The notes beneath the pieces were generated by a model. It made no database searches and was not told the DNA's origin. It was given only the letters and a program-made list of their open reading frames with translations. Both the position numbers and the translations under genes were made by a program. This document shows, one piece after another, positions 38,447 to 49,120 of a DNA stretch of 50,261 nucleotides; position 1 is the stretch's first letter, and each line of letters begins with the position of its first letter. Source of the DNA: Acetobacteraceae bacterium. Lineage in GTDB: Bacteria; Pseudomonadota; Alphaproteobacteria; Acetobacterales; Acetobacteraceae. The stretch spans positions 1 through 50,261 of the forward strand of contig JAIYCD010000253.1 in the NCBI GenBank assembly GCA_027488195.1. The letters run 5' to 3'.

Positions 38447-39658
38447 TCACCCCGGCAGGATCAGCGCCCGCGCCTGCACCAGCGCCGCGATGGCCGCCTC
38501 ATTCAGCCCGGCCTCACGCAGCACCTCCCGCCCATGCTCGCCCAGGCGTGGCGTCGGCCCGCGCGGGATTTCCCCATGCGCGGAAAACCGCACCGGTGCC
38601 GCCATGCGGGTGAGGCGGCCCTCGCTCGGATGGGCCTCCGCCTGGAAGAAGCCGCGCGCGTTCAGATGCGGGTCGGCGCGCAGGCTGGGCAGGTCATGCA
38701 CGGGCGCGCAGGGCAGGTCGGCCGCTTCCAGCAGTGCCAGCCATTCCGCCGTGCCGCGCGTGGCGAAGATCACGGCGAGTTCCGCGTAGAGTTCATCGAT
38801 ATGCCGCAGCCGCGTGGTGTGGTTCTTGAGGCGCGGGTCGGTCGTCATGCGCTCGGGCGTGCCGATGGCGGCGAAGAAGCGCTCCCATTGCGCCTGGTTG
38901 TAGATCATCACGCCGATGAAGCCGTCCAGCGTCGCATAGGGCTTGCGGTCGGGGCTGATGAGGCGGGCATAGCCGCCCTGGTCCGTGGGCGGTTCGAAGC
39001 CGAGGCCGCCCATATGGTCGCCCAGCACCATGCTGGCCATCACCTCGAACATCGGCACCTCCACCTCCTGGCCGAGGCCGGTGCGGCTGCGCTCCAGCAG
39101 GGCGGCGAGGATGCCGGAGAGCGCGTGCATGCCGCCCACCCGGTCGGCCAGCGCGAAGGGGGCGTAGCGCGGCGCGGCGAGGCCCTGCGCCAAGGCGAGG
39201 TGCGCCAGGCCGCCAATGCCCTGGATCAAATCGTCATAGGCGGGCTTCTCGGCATAGGGGCCGTCCTGCCCGAAGCCCACCAGCGCGCAGAAGACGAGGC
39301 GCGGATCGGCCGCGCGCAGCGTGGCGGAATCGAGGCCGAGGCGCTTCAGCGCGCGGGGGCGGACATTCGTGATCACCACGTCGCAGGTCCGGGCCACGGC
39401 CAGCGCCGCATCGCGCGCGGCCGCCTGCTTGAGGTCCAGGCAGAGGCCGCGCTTGCCGCGATTGAGCGTGAGGAAGATGGCGCCCATGCCGGGATTGCGC
39501 GCGGGCTCGGTGTGGCGCGTCACATCGCCCTCGGGCGCTTCCAGCTTGATGATTTCGGCCCCCATCTCGGCCATGAGCTGCGTGGCATAGGGGCCGAAGA
39601 GCACCGTCGTCATGTCGAGCACGCGGATGCCCGCGAGTGGTCCGGCGCCCATCTGCAT
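38447..39658 (-). CDS. CaiB/BaiF family CoA-transferase
   Basis: LAGIRVLDMTTVLFGPYATQLMAEMGAEIIKLEAPEGDVTR; LNRGKRGLCLDLK. Confidence 0.94.
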   Translation of the reverse strand: MQMGAGPLAGIRVLDMTTVLFGPYATQLMAEMGAEIIKLEAPEGDVTRHTEPARNPGMGAIFLTLNRGKRGLCLDLKQAAARDAALAVARTCDVVITNVRPRALKRLGLDSATLRAADPRLVFCALVGFGQDGPYAEKPAYDDLIQGIGGLAHLALAQGLAAPRYAPFALADRVGGMHALSGILAALLERSRTGLGQEVEVPMFEVMASMVLGDHMGGLGFEPPTDQGGYARLISPDRKPYATLDGFIGVMIYNQAQWERFFAAIGTPERMTTDPRLKNHTTRLRHIDELYAELAVIFATRGTAEWLALLEAADLPCAPVHDLPSLRADPHLNARGFFQAEAHPSEGRLTRMAAPVRFSAHGEIPRGPTPRLGEHGREVLREAGLNEAAIAALVQARALILPG

Positions 39659-39735
39659 TTCTCCCCTTGGATCGGGAGGCAGGCTAGCCAAGCGGCGCGG
39701 CTTGGGCGAGCCTGCCCGTCAAAGGGAGACCCAAG

Positions 39736-40782
39736 TTGCAAAGATTCCGCATCGGCTATGTCGGCTTCGTGCCCCACCCCAATTTCCTGGCGACCGCGGC
39801 GCAGGACCCGGCGCTGGAAATCGTCCACATCCCGCTGGAGGCCAGCACCGGCGAGCAGATCCAGGCGCTCTCCTCCTGCCATGGCTACTACGTCATGGCG
39901 GCGCGCGACGAGTTGCCGCAGCCGCTGCATGTCCATGCGGAGTTGCTGGGCAAGCTGCCAAACCTGCTGATGGCGGCGAGCTATGGCGCGGGCTACGACC
40001 CCTGCAACCCCGAGGCCTGCGCCGATGCGGGCGTGCTGCTGGTGAACCAGGCCGGCGGCAATGCGGAGGGTGTCGCCGAACACGCCGTCGGCATGATGCT
40101 CGCCTGCCTCAAGCGCATGCCGGAAGCCCACGCATCCATGATCGCCGGCACCGCGCGCAACCGCGCGACGCTGCTGGGCCGCGAGCTGCGCGGCAAGGTG
40201 GTGGGCCTGGTCGGCTTCGGCCATGTCGGCACGCGCACGGCGGAGATCGTGAAGGCCGCCTTCGGCAACCGCGTCATCGTCTGCGACCCCTATCTGGATG
40301 CCGCCACCATCGCGGCGCGCGGCGGCGAGAAGGTGGATTTTGCAACCTTGCTGGCCGAGGCCGATGTGGTCAGCATCCACTGCCCGCTGACGCCGCAGAC
40401 GCGCGGCATGATCAACGCCGCCGCCTTCGCCGCGATGAAGAAGGGCGTGATCTTCGTCACCACCGCGCGCGGTTCCATCCATGACGAGGCGGCGCTGTTC
40501 GAAGCGCTTGAATCGGGCCAGGTTGCGAGTGCCGGCCTCGATGTGTGGGAGGTGGAGCCGCCGCCCACGGACCACCCGCTGCTGCACCACCGCGCCGTGA
40601 TCGCCAGCCAGCACACGGCCGGCGTGACGGAAGAGAGCCGCGCCAATATCACGAAGATCGCGGCGCTGGCCTTCTCCGAGTTGGCGGCGGGGCGGATGCC
40701 GCCGCGCATCGTCAATCCCGAGGTGAAGCCGCGCTTCGTCGAGCGCTACACCGCCGCCTTCGGCAAGCCGCCGATCGGCTGA
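39736..40782 (+). CDS. D-isomer-specific 2-hydroxyacid dehydrogenase family protein
   Basis: GLVGFGHVGTRTAEIVKAAFG; VSIHCPLTPQTRGMINAAAFAAMKKGVIFVTTARGSIHDEAAL. Confidence 0.93.
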   Translation: MQRFRIGYVGFVPHPNFLATAAQDPALEIVHIPLEASTGEQIQALSSCHGYYVMAARDELPQPLHVHAELLGKLPNLLMAASYGAGYDPCNPEACADAGVLLVNQAGGNAEGVAEHAVGMMLACLKRMPEAHASMIAGTARNRATLLGRELRGKVVGLVGFGHVGTRTAEIVKAAFGNRVIVCDPYLDAATIAARGGEKVDFATLLAEADVVSIHCPLTPQTRGMINAAAFAAMKKGVIFVTTARGSIHDEAALFEALESGQVASAGLDVWEVEPPPTDHPLLHHRAVIASQHTAGVTEESRANITKIAALAFSELAAGRMPPRIVNPEVKPRFVERYTAAFGKPPIG

Positions 40783-41856
40783 TCAGAAGGCGGGCGCGAG
40801 GCCAAGGCCGGGGCCGTCCGGCACGGTCATGAAGCCCTCGCGCACCGCCAGCGCCTGGCCATAGGGGGGCGTTTCAAGGTCAGCGTAATAGACCTCGATC
40901 GGCGCCTCCTGCTCCTGCGCGGCGAGCACATGCAGCGTCGCCAGCAGGCCAGGGCCGAAATAGGGGGAGTGCGGCACCAGCGTGACGCCCGCTCCCCGCG
41001 CCAGCCGCGCGACCTCCATCAGCCCAGAGACGCCGCCGATCTTGGTCACGCTGGGCTGCGCCACATCCAGCGCGCCGGCGGCAAAGAGCGCGGCGAAATC
41101 CGTGGGGCTGCCGGCATTCTCGCCGCCGGCGATGGCGACCCCGGCCGCGGCGCGCACGCGGGCAATGCCGGGCGCATCCTCCGGCGGCCAGATCGGCTCC
41201 TCCACCCAGCGGACATTCATGCCCGCGACGGCGTGGCAGAAGGCGATGGCCTCGGCCTCCGTGCTCCAGGCGCAGTTGATGTCGAGCATCAGCGGGATCT
41301 CCGCCGGCGCCGCGTCACGTGCCGCGCGGATGCAGGCGAAGTCGACCTCATGCAACTTGATCTGGCGATAGCCCTGGGCGACCGCGGCCGCAGTGTTGCG
41401 GGCGACATCCTCGGGCACGCCATAGCGCAGCAGGCTGGCATAGGCGGGCACGCGCGCGCGACCGGCGGTGCCCAGCAGCGCATGCAGGGGTTGGCCTGCA
41501 CGCTGCGCCGCCAGATCCCAGAGCGCGATGTCGAGCCCCGAAAGCGCGAAGGTGACGGGCCCGCTGCGCCCGAAATTGTGGAAGCGCCGCGCCAGCATCC
41601 GCATCAGCGCCTCAATGTCCGTCGCGTCCTGGCCCAGGCAGGCGGGGGTGAGCAGGCGGTCCAGCGCATCCTTCGTGGTCTCGACCAGGTTGAAGCCAAA
41701 GCCCTCGCCCCAGCCCTGGCGGCCATCCTCGGTCTCCACGCGGAGGATCAGCGTGTCCATGCCCTTGAGATGGAGATTGCCGCCCACGCCCGCGCTGGCC
41801 GCGCCATAGGTGAAGCGGCTGCGCTGGATACGGCTCTCGATCCCGATGATCTTCAT
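40783..41856 (-). CDS. Mandelate racemase/muconate lactonizing (enolase superfamily) protein
   Basis: IKLHEVD; LMLDINCAW; RWVEEPIWP; IAGGEN; LVPHSPYFG. Confidence 0.92.
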   Translation of the reverse strand: MKIIGIESRIQRSRFTYGAASAGVGGNLHLKGMDTLILRVETEDGRQGWGEGFGFNLVETTKDALDRLLTPACLGQDATDIEALMRMLARRFHNFGRSGPVTFALSGLDIALWDLAAQRAGQPLHALLGTAGRARVPAYASLLRYGVPEDVARNTAAAVAQGYRQIKLHEVDFACIRAARDAAPAEIPLMLDINCAWSTEAEAIAFCHAVAGMNVRWVEEPIWPPEDAPGIARVRAAAGVAIAGGENAGSPTDFAALFAAGALDVAQPSVTKIGGVSGLMEVARLARGAGVTLVPHSPYFGPGLLATLHVLAAQEQEAPIEVYYADLETPPYGQALAVREGFMTVPDGPGLGLAPAF

Positions 41857-41929
41857 GGCGTATCCCCTGCCCCCAGTCCCAGCCCTTGGGCCGATGCTGG
41901 CACCGACGCGGGCGCGGGGCCACCCGCCG

Positions 41930-43429
41930 TCAGGCCGCTTTCGTCTTGAAGGCGGCCATCAGCTTGCTGATGGCGGGGTAGAACATGAGCGTCAGCCCCG
42001 CCACCATGATCCCGCCCACCAGCCAGTTCGAGAAGAACACGGCCATCGAACCCTCGCTGATCAGCAGCGATTGGCGGAAGCTTTCCTCCGTGCGATCGCC
42101 CAGCACGAGCGCCAGCACCAGCGGTGCCAGCGGGTAGTCCAGCTTCTTCATCACGTAGCCGATGACGCCGAAGATCAGCATCAGCACCACGTCGAACTCG
42201 GCGCTGTTCACCGTATAGGCGCCGATGGCGCAGACCATCAGGATGATGGCGGCGATGATCGAGAAGGGCACGCGCAGGATCATCGCGAACCAGGGCACGG
42301 CGGCCAGCACGATGATGAGGCCCACGATGTTGCCGAGATACATCGAGGCGATGAGGCCCCAGACGAAATCCTTCTGCTCGACGAAGAGCATCGGGCCTGG
42401 CTGCAGCCCCCACATGATGAGGCCGCCCAGCAGCACGGCCGCCGTGGGCGAGCCGGGCACGCCCAGCGAGAGCATCGGCAGCAGGGCCGAGGTGCCGGCC
42501 GCATGCGCCGCCGTCTCGGGCGCGATCACGCCCTCGACGCGGCCCTTGCCGAAGCTGTCCTTGTCGGTCGCCATGCGGCGGGCCATGCCATAGCTCATGA
42601 AGCTCGCGGGCGTGGCGCCGGCCGGCGTGATGCCCATCCAGCAGCCGATGACCGAGGAGCGGATGAAGAGCCACCAATGGCGCGGCAATTCGGACCACGT
42701 CTTCAGCATGGTCCGCATGGTGATCTTGGCCGACTGCCCCTTGAAGCGCAGCCCTTCCTCGATGGACTGGAAGATCTCCGACAGGCCGAAGAGGCCGATG
42801 ACGACGACGAGGAAGTCGATGCCGCGCATCAGCTCCATCGAGCCGAAGGTCATGCGCAGTTGGCCCGTGACGCCATCGAGACCCACGCCCGCCAGCAGGA
42901 AGCCGAACATCATCGCGGCCAGCGCCTTGAACGGAGAGCCCTTCGACAGCCCGATGAAGCAGGCGAACGAGAGGAACATCACCGCGAAGAATTCGGGCGG
43001 GCCGAATTGCAGCGCGAATTGCGCGACCAGCGGCGCGAGGAAGGTGATCATCACCACCGCGATGAGGGCGCCGACGAAGCTGGAGGTGAAGGCCGCCACC
43101 AGCGCCTCGCCCGCGCGGCCCTGCTGCGCCATGGGATAGCCGTCAAACGTCGTGGCGACGGACCAGGGCTCGCCGGGGATGTTGAAGAGGATCGAGGTGA
43201 TGGCGCCGCCGAACAGCGCGCCCCAGTAGATGCAGGAGAGCAGGATGATGGCGCTGACCGGCGGCAGGGCGAAGGTCAGCGGCAGCAGGATGGCGATGCC
43301 ATTCGCACCGCCCAGGCCCGGTAGCACCCCGATCAGCACGCCGAGCACGATGCCCGCGACCATGAGGATGAGGTTCTCCGGCTGCAGGGCCACCGAAAAG
43401 CCCTGCATCAGCAGATTGATTTCTTCCAT
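41930..43429 (-). CDS. tctA: Tripartite tricarboxylate transporter large permease TctA
   Basis: GVLIGVLPGLGGANGIAILLPLTFALPPVSAIILLSCIYWGALFGGAITSILFNIPGEPWSVATTFDGYPMAQQGRA. Confidence 0.96.
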   Translation of the reverse strand: MEEINLLMQGFSVALQPENLILMVAGIVLGVLIGVLPGLGGANGIAILLPLTFALPPVSAIILLSCIYWGALFGGAITSILFNIPGEPWSVATTFDGYPMAQQGRAGEALVAAFTSSFVGALIAVVMITFLAPLVAQFALQFGPPEFFAVMFLSFACFIGLSKGSPFKALAAMMFGFLLAGVGLDGVTGQLRMTFGSMELMRGIDFLVVVIGLFGLSEIFQSIEEGLRFKGQSAKITMRTMLKTWSELPRHWWLFIRSSVIGCWMGITPAGATPASFMSYGMARRMATDKDSFGKGRVEGVIAPETAAHAAGTSALLPMLSLGVPGSPTAAVLLGGLIMWGLQPGPMLFVEQKDFVWGLIASMYLGNIVGLIIVLAAVPWFAMILRVPFSIIAAIILMVCAIGAYTVNSAEFDVVLMLIFGVIGYVMKKLDYPLAPLVLALVLGDRTEESFRQSLLISEGSMAVFFSNWLVGGIMVAGLTLMFYPAISKLMAAFKTKAA

Positions 43430-43505
43430 CAGAGCGAGTCCTTCAGCGCCACCCGGCGCGCGAGCGAAGCCTCAAGCGACACCGCGACGGCGCGCGCCCG
43501 TGGGC

Positions 43506-43530
43506 CCTGGTGCGGCTGTGCCGCACCAGG
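43506..43530. repeat. Perfect 11-bp stem, 3-nt loop hairpin in the tctB-tctA gap
   Basis: CCTGGTGCGGC-tgt-GCCGCACCAGG. Confidence 0.8.
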
Positions 43531-43564
43531 ATGAGCTGGGTTTTGAGAGGAGGAGGCCCGGGGC

Positions 43565-43630
43565 CCCCGCGAAGATTTCGGCGGCGAAAGGCCGCCCAGC
43601 CGGCATTCCGCTGGCGAAAGCTTCGTGGGG
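43565..43630. repeat. Predicted branched stem-loop element in the tctB-tctA gap
   Basis: Closing stem CCCCGCGAAG (43565-43574)/CTTCGTGGGG (43621-43630, one GU) around GGCGGC-gaaag-GCCGCC (43580-43596) and CCAGC/GCTGG (43596-43614). Confidence 0.55.
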
Positions 43631-43632
43631 AA

Positions 43633-44163
43633 CTAGTACCCCAGATAGGTCTCGAGCGGGCCCTTGGGCAGGGCGACGAGGAACCAGAGCTCGAAGATGG
43701 CAAAGGCGATGCCCGCCGCCAGCGCGCCCGAGGGGAAGGAGACGACGGAGCGGAACTCGCCGAAGCGGATCATGAAGAAGGCGATCAGCAGGGCGGAGCT
43801 GACATAGATCCCGGCGAAGGGGATCACCGCGACATAGACCGCGGTCGGGATCAGCACGGAAGCGACCATGCGCAGCTGCGGCCAGGTGGCGAAGAGCGCG
43901 CCGTCGGACTTGGCGCTCGGCTTCAGCGCGATAGCGAGGTTTACGAGGCTCGCACCCACCAGGATGACGCCGAGCCAGAAGGGAAAATAGCCCGATTGCG
44001 GCCCATCGCTGGCCCAGCCGGCGCCCACGCGCAGGCTGTCCATGATGGCGATGCCGCCCATGGTCATGAGGGCGACGGCGGTCGCGATCTCCATGCCCTT
44101 CATGCTGGGGCCGCGCTCGGCCGCCGATGCGATCAGGGTGTCGTTGCCAGTGGTGACGCTCAT
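43633..44163 (-). CDS. tctB: Tripartite tricarboxylate transporter small permease TctB
   Basis: Four-TM TctB-like protein GPQSGYFPFWLGVILVGASLVNLAIAL between tctC and tctA. Confidence 0.88.
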   Translation of the reverse strand: MSVTTGNDTLIASAAERGPSMKGMEIATAVALMTMGGIAIMDSLRVGAGWASDGPQSGYFPFWLGVILVGASLVNLAIALKPSAKSDGALFATWPQLRMVASVLIPTAVYVAVIPFAGIYVSSALLIAFFMIRFGEFRSVVSFPSGALAAGIAFAIFELWFLVALPKGPLETYLGY

Positions 44164-44169
44164 GTCAGA

Positions 44170-45171
44170 TCAGCCTCCAGAAGCGGCCAGGAATCCGGCC
44201 TCCTGCATCAGGGAACGGTGACGCGCCTCTTCGCGCGTCAGCCACTCGACGAAGGGCGCGCCCGTCATCGTCGTGGTGTTGAAGGCGCCGTTGGCCATCA
44301 GGTCCCGCCACTCGGGCGTTGCCGTCACGCGGTTCAGCAGGTCGATGTAGAAGGCGGTCTGCGGCGCGGTGATGCCCGGAGCCGCGAAGATGCCGCGCAG
44401 CATCAGGTATTCCACGTCGAGCCCCGCTTCCTTGCAGGTCGGGCTGTCCTGCCAGCCCATGGTATCGGTCACGCGGCCCTCGCCCGGCAGGCGGCGGCTG
44501 TCGAAGACGCAAAGCGGGCGCAGCGTGCCGGCGCGCCAATGCGTCACCGCCTCGATCGGATTGTTCACCGTGGCCTGGATGTGACCGCCGACAAGCTGCG
44601 TCGCCACCTCGCCACCGCCGCGGAAGGGCACATAGATGAACTCCGTGCCCATCGCGCGCTGCATGGCGACGGTGATGATCTGGTCTTCCTGCTTCGAGCC
44701 GGTGCCGCCCAGGCGGATTCGCTGAGTCTTCGCCGCCTCGACGAACTGCGCGAGGTTCTGCCAGGGCGCGGACGCGTTCACCCAGAGCACGAACTCGTCC
44801 AGCGCCATCATCTTCACCGGCGTCAGGTCCCGCCAGGAGAAGGGGATGCCGGTGGACATCGGCGTGGTGAAGAGGTTGGACAGGCTGATGATCAGCAGAT
44901 GCGGGTTGGCGCGCGCATTGCGGGCTTCGAGGAAGCCCTCTGCGCCGGCACCGCCCGCCTTGTTCACCACCATCATCGGCTGGCGCATCAGGCTGTGCTT
45001 GGTGATGATGCCCTGGATGATGCGGGCCATCTGGTCCGCGCCGCCGCCGGTGCCGGCGGGCACGATGAACTGAACAGGGCGCTGCGGCTCCCATGCACGC
45101 TGGGCCTGCGCGCCGCCGGCCATGGCAAGGCCGGCGCCGATCATCGGCAACTGGCGACGGCTGAGCATCAT
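44170..45171 (-). CDS. tctC: Tripartite tricarboxylate transporter substrate-binding protein TctC
   Basis: RPVQFIVPAGTGGGADQMARIIQGI; MMVVNKAGGAGAEGFLEARNA; start of tctCBA operon. Confidence 0.92.
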   Translation of the reverse strand: MMLSRRQLPMIGAGLAMAGGAQAQRAWEPQRPVQFIVPAGTGGGADQMARIIQGIITKHSLMRQPMMVVNKAGGAGAEGFLEARNARANPHLLIISLSNLFTTPMSTGIPFSWRDLTPVKMMALDEFVLWVNASAPWQNLAQFVEAAKTQRIRLGGTGSKQEDQIITVAMQRAMGTEFIYVPFRGGGEVATQLVGGHIQATVNNPIEAVTHWRAGTLRPLCVFDSRRLPGEGRVTDTMGWQDSPTCKEAGLDVEYLMLRGIFAAPGITAPQTAFYIDLLNRVTATPEWRDLMANGAFNTTTMTGAPFVEWLTREEARHRSLMQEAGFLAASGG

Positions 45172-45199
45172 GGGCGGGCCTCCTGTGGCGTGAACCGGC

Positions 45200-45220
45200 T
45201 TTGTAAATGCCCTTTACAAA
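45200..45220. promoter_or_regulatory. Candidate operator, perfect 8-bp inverted repeat
   Basis: TTTGTAAA-tgccc-TTTACAAA, 29 bp upstream of the tctC start and in the divergent tctC/acyl-CoA synthetase gap. Confidence 0.7.
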
Positions 45221-45360
45221 CGCGCTTGGAACCCCTCTCGTTTCGTAAAGGAGTCAATTGACTGTGAAGCGATGAAAAGCTTGCAAAGCCGCTTGGCAGC
45301 CTTCCGCTTCCGCGCGATGCCGCGTTTCATTGGGTCCGTGTTCCAGGAGAACTGCGTTTC

Positions 45361-46874
<1,514 letters not shown>

Positions 46875-46875
<1 letters not shown>

Positions 46876-47849
46876 TGAAGATCTGCGTGTTCGGAGCCGG
46901 CGCCATCGGCGGGCTGATGGCGGCGAAGATCGCGGCCGCACAATCGGCGGAGGTCACGATCATCGCGCGCGGGCCGCATCTGGCCGCGATGCAACAGAAC
47001 GGCCTGAAGCTGATCAGCGACGGGGCCGAGACCATCGTGCATCCGCGCTGCGTCGCCACCGCCGAGGAGGCGGGCGTGCAGGATGCGGTGATCGTCACGC
47101 TGAAGGCGCATTCGCTGGCCGGCGCGGCCAAGCAGATGCAGCCGCTGCTGGGGCCCGAGACGGCGATTGTCTCGGCGGTGAACGGCATCCCCTGGTGGTA
47201 TTTTTACAAATTCGGCGGCCAGTTCGATGGCCGCCGGGTGGAGAGCGTGGATGCCGAGGGCGAGGTTTCCGCGCTGCTGGCGCCGGAGCGCGCCATTGGC
47301 TGCATCGTCTATCCGGCGGCCGATGTGCCGGAGCCGGGGGTGATCCAGCACACCTATGGCGACCGCTTCACGCTGGGCGAGCCTTCCGGTGAGCGGACGC
47401 CGCGCATCGAGGCCATCGCCAAGGCGCTTTCGGCGGCGGGGTTCAAGGCGCCGATCCGACCGAAGATCCGCGACGAGATCTGGGTAAAGCTCTGGGGCAA
47501 CCTGGCCTTCAACCCGATCTCGGCGCTGACGGTGAACACGCTGGACCAGCTGACGAGTGATCCGGGTCAGCGCGAAGTGGCGCGGAACATGATGCTGGAG
47601 GCACAGGCGATCGGCGAGGCGCTGGGCGTGCGCTTTGCGATCGATGTGGACAAGCGCATCGCGGGTGCGGCGGAAGTGGGCGCGCACCGGACGTCCATGC
47701 TGCAGGACCTGGAGCGCGGCCGCCCGATGGAGATCGAGGCGCTGCTGGGCGTGATCGTGGAGTTCGCGGAGCTGACCGGGTTGCCGGCACCCACGTGCCG
47801 CACGGTGCTTGCGTTGGTGCGCGCCCGCGCCCGGGCAGCGGGACTCTAA
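46875..47849 (+). CDS. 2-dehydropantoate 2-reductase family protein
   Basis: MKICVFGAGAIGGLMAAKIA; KLWGNLAFNPISALT. Confidence 0.93.
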
Positions 47850-47859
47850 GTTCCGGGGT

Positions 47860-47903
47860 CCGGGGCCTTTCGGCCCCGGCGGGTCCAGGGCAGCGCCCTG
47901 GAC
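47860..47903. terminator. Two tandem strong hairpins between convergent genes
   Basis: CCGGGGCC-tttc-GGCCCCGG (47860-47879) and GTCCAGGGC-agc-GCCCTGGAC (47883-47903). Confidence 0.75.
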
Positions 47904-47906
47904 TCC

Positions 47907-49040
47907 CTACCTGCCCAGCCCGTCCCAGAACTCCTTCACCTTCGCGAAGAAGCCCTCGCTTTCCGGGCTGCTCTTGCCGCCCTGCACCGCCTCCGCCTCG
48001 AAGGCTTCCAGCAGTTCGCGCTGCTTGGCCGTGAGGTTCTGCGGCGTCTCCACGACGACCTGGACATACATGTCGCCACGCGCGGGGTTGCGCAGCACCG
48101 AGAAGCCCTTGCCGCGCAGGCGGAAATTGTCGCCGGTCTGGGTGCCGGCCGGAATCTTCACGGCCGAGCGCCCGCCATCAATGGAGGGCACCTCCACGCT
48201 GGCGCCAAGGGCCGCCTGGGTCATGCGCAGCGGCACCCGGACCATGATATTGGGCCCCTCGCGCTGGAAGATCGGGTGGGGCTTCACGCCGATATCCACG
48301 TAGAGGTCGCCGGCGGGCGCGCCGCGCAGCCCGGCCTCGCCCTCGCCGGTCAGGCGGATGCGGGTGCCGTCCTCGACGCCGGCGGGGATGGTGACGTTCA
48401 GCGTGCGGTCGCGCTGCACGCGGCCCGCGCCGGCGCAGACCTTGCAGGGATTCTTGATGATCTTGCCCGAGCCCGAGCAGGTGGGGCAGGTGCGCTCGAT
48501 CAGGAAGAAGCCCTGCTGCGCGCGCACCTTGCCCGAGCCGCGGCAGGTCCCGCAGGTGGTGGCGGAAGCACTCCCGCCCTCGGCGCCCGAGCCGCTGCAC
48601 GCCTCGCATTGCACGCTGCTGGGGACGCGGATGGTCTTCTTGGTGCCGGCGAAGGCCTCCTCCAGGCTGATCTGGACCTCCTGGCGGAGATCGGCGCCGC
48701 GGCCGGTCGCCTGGCGGCCGCCGCGCCCGCCGAAGCGGCCGAACATCTCCTCGAAGATGTCCTCGAAGCCGCCGCCACCGAAGGGATTGCCGCCGCCACC
48801 GCCGCCACCGCCGCCCTCGAAGGCGGCATGGCCGAAGCGGTCATAGGCGGCGCGCTTGTCGCCATCCTTCAGGACTTCGTAGGCTTCGCTGACTTCCTTG
48901 AAACGCCCCTCGGCCTTGGCATCGCCCTGGTTGCGATCGGGGTGGAACTGCATCGCGAGCTTGCGATAGGCCTTCTTGAGGTCATCCTCGGAAGCGTCCC
49001 GGCTGACGCCGAGCACTTCGTAATAATCGCGCTTGGCCAT
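47907..49040 (-). CDS. dnaJ: Chaperone protein DnaJ
   Basis: [37 protein letters not shown]-rich linker; four CxxCxGxG-type zinc motifs. Confidence 0.98.
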   Translation of the reverse strand: MAKRDYYEVLGVSRDASEDDLKKAYRKLAMQFHPDRNQGDAKAEGRFKEVSEAYEVLKDGDKRAAYDRFGHAAFEGGGGGGGGGNPFGGGGFEDIFEEMFGRFGGRGGRQATGRGADLRQEVQISLEEAFAGTKKTIRVPSSVQCEACSGSGAEGGSASATTCGTCRGSGKVRAQQGFFLIERTCPTCSGSGKIIKNPCKVCAGAGRVQRDRTLNVTIPAGVEDGTRIRLTGEGEAGLRGAPAGDLYVDIGVKPHPIFQREGPNIMVRVPLRMTQAALGASVEVPSIDGGRSAVKIPAGTQTGDNFRLRGKGFSVLRNPARGDMYVQVVVETPQNLTAKQRELLEAFEAEAVQGGKSSPESEGFFAKVKEFWDGLGR

Positions 49041-49067
49041 GGTGTCTCCTGGGCGGCATTACAGAGA

Positions 49068-49093
49068 CGCCCGGATCATCGCTGATCCGGGCG
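49068..49093. terminator. Perfect 11-bp stem hairpin in the dnaK-dnaJ gap
   Basis: CGCCCGGATCA-tcgc-TGATCCGGGCG. Confidence 0.75.
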
Positions 49094-49120
49094 CTTTTAG
49101 CGGGCTAGCTGGAGCGGTGC

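Noticed and set aside
43443-43703. Small minus-strand ORF (86 aa) in the tctB-tctA gap
   Set aside because: Overlaps tctB out of frame and coincides with palindromic DNA; more likely structural element than protein
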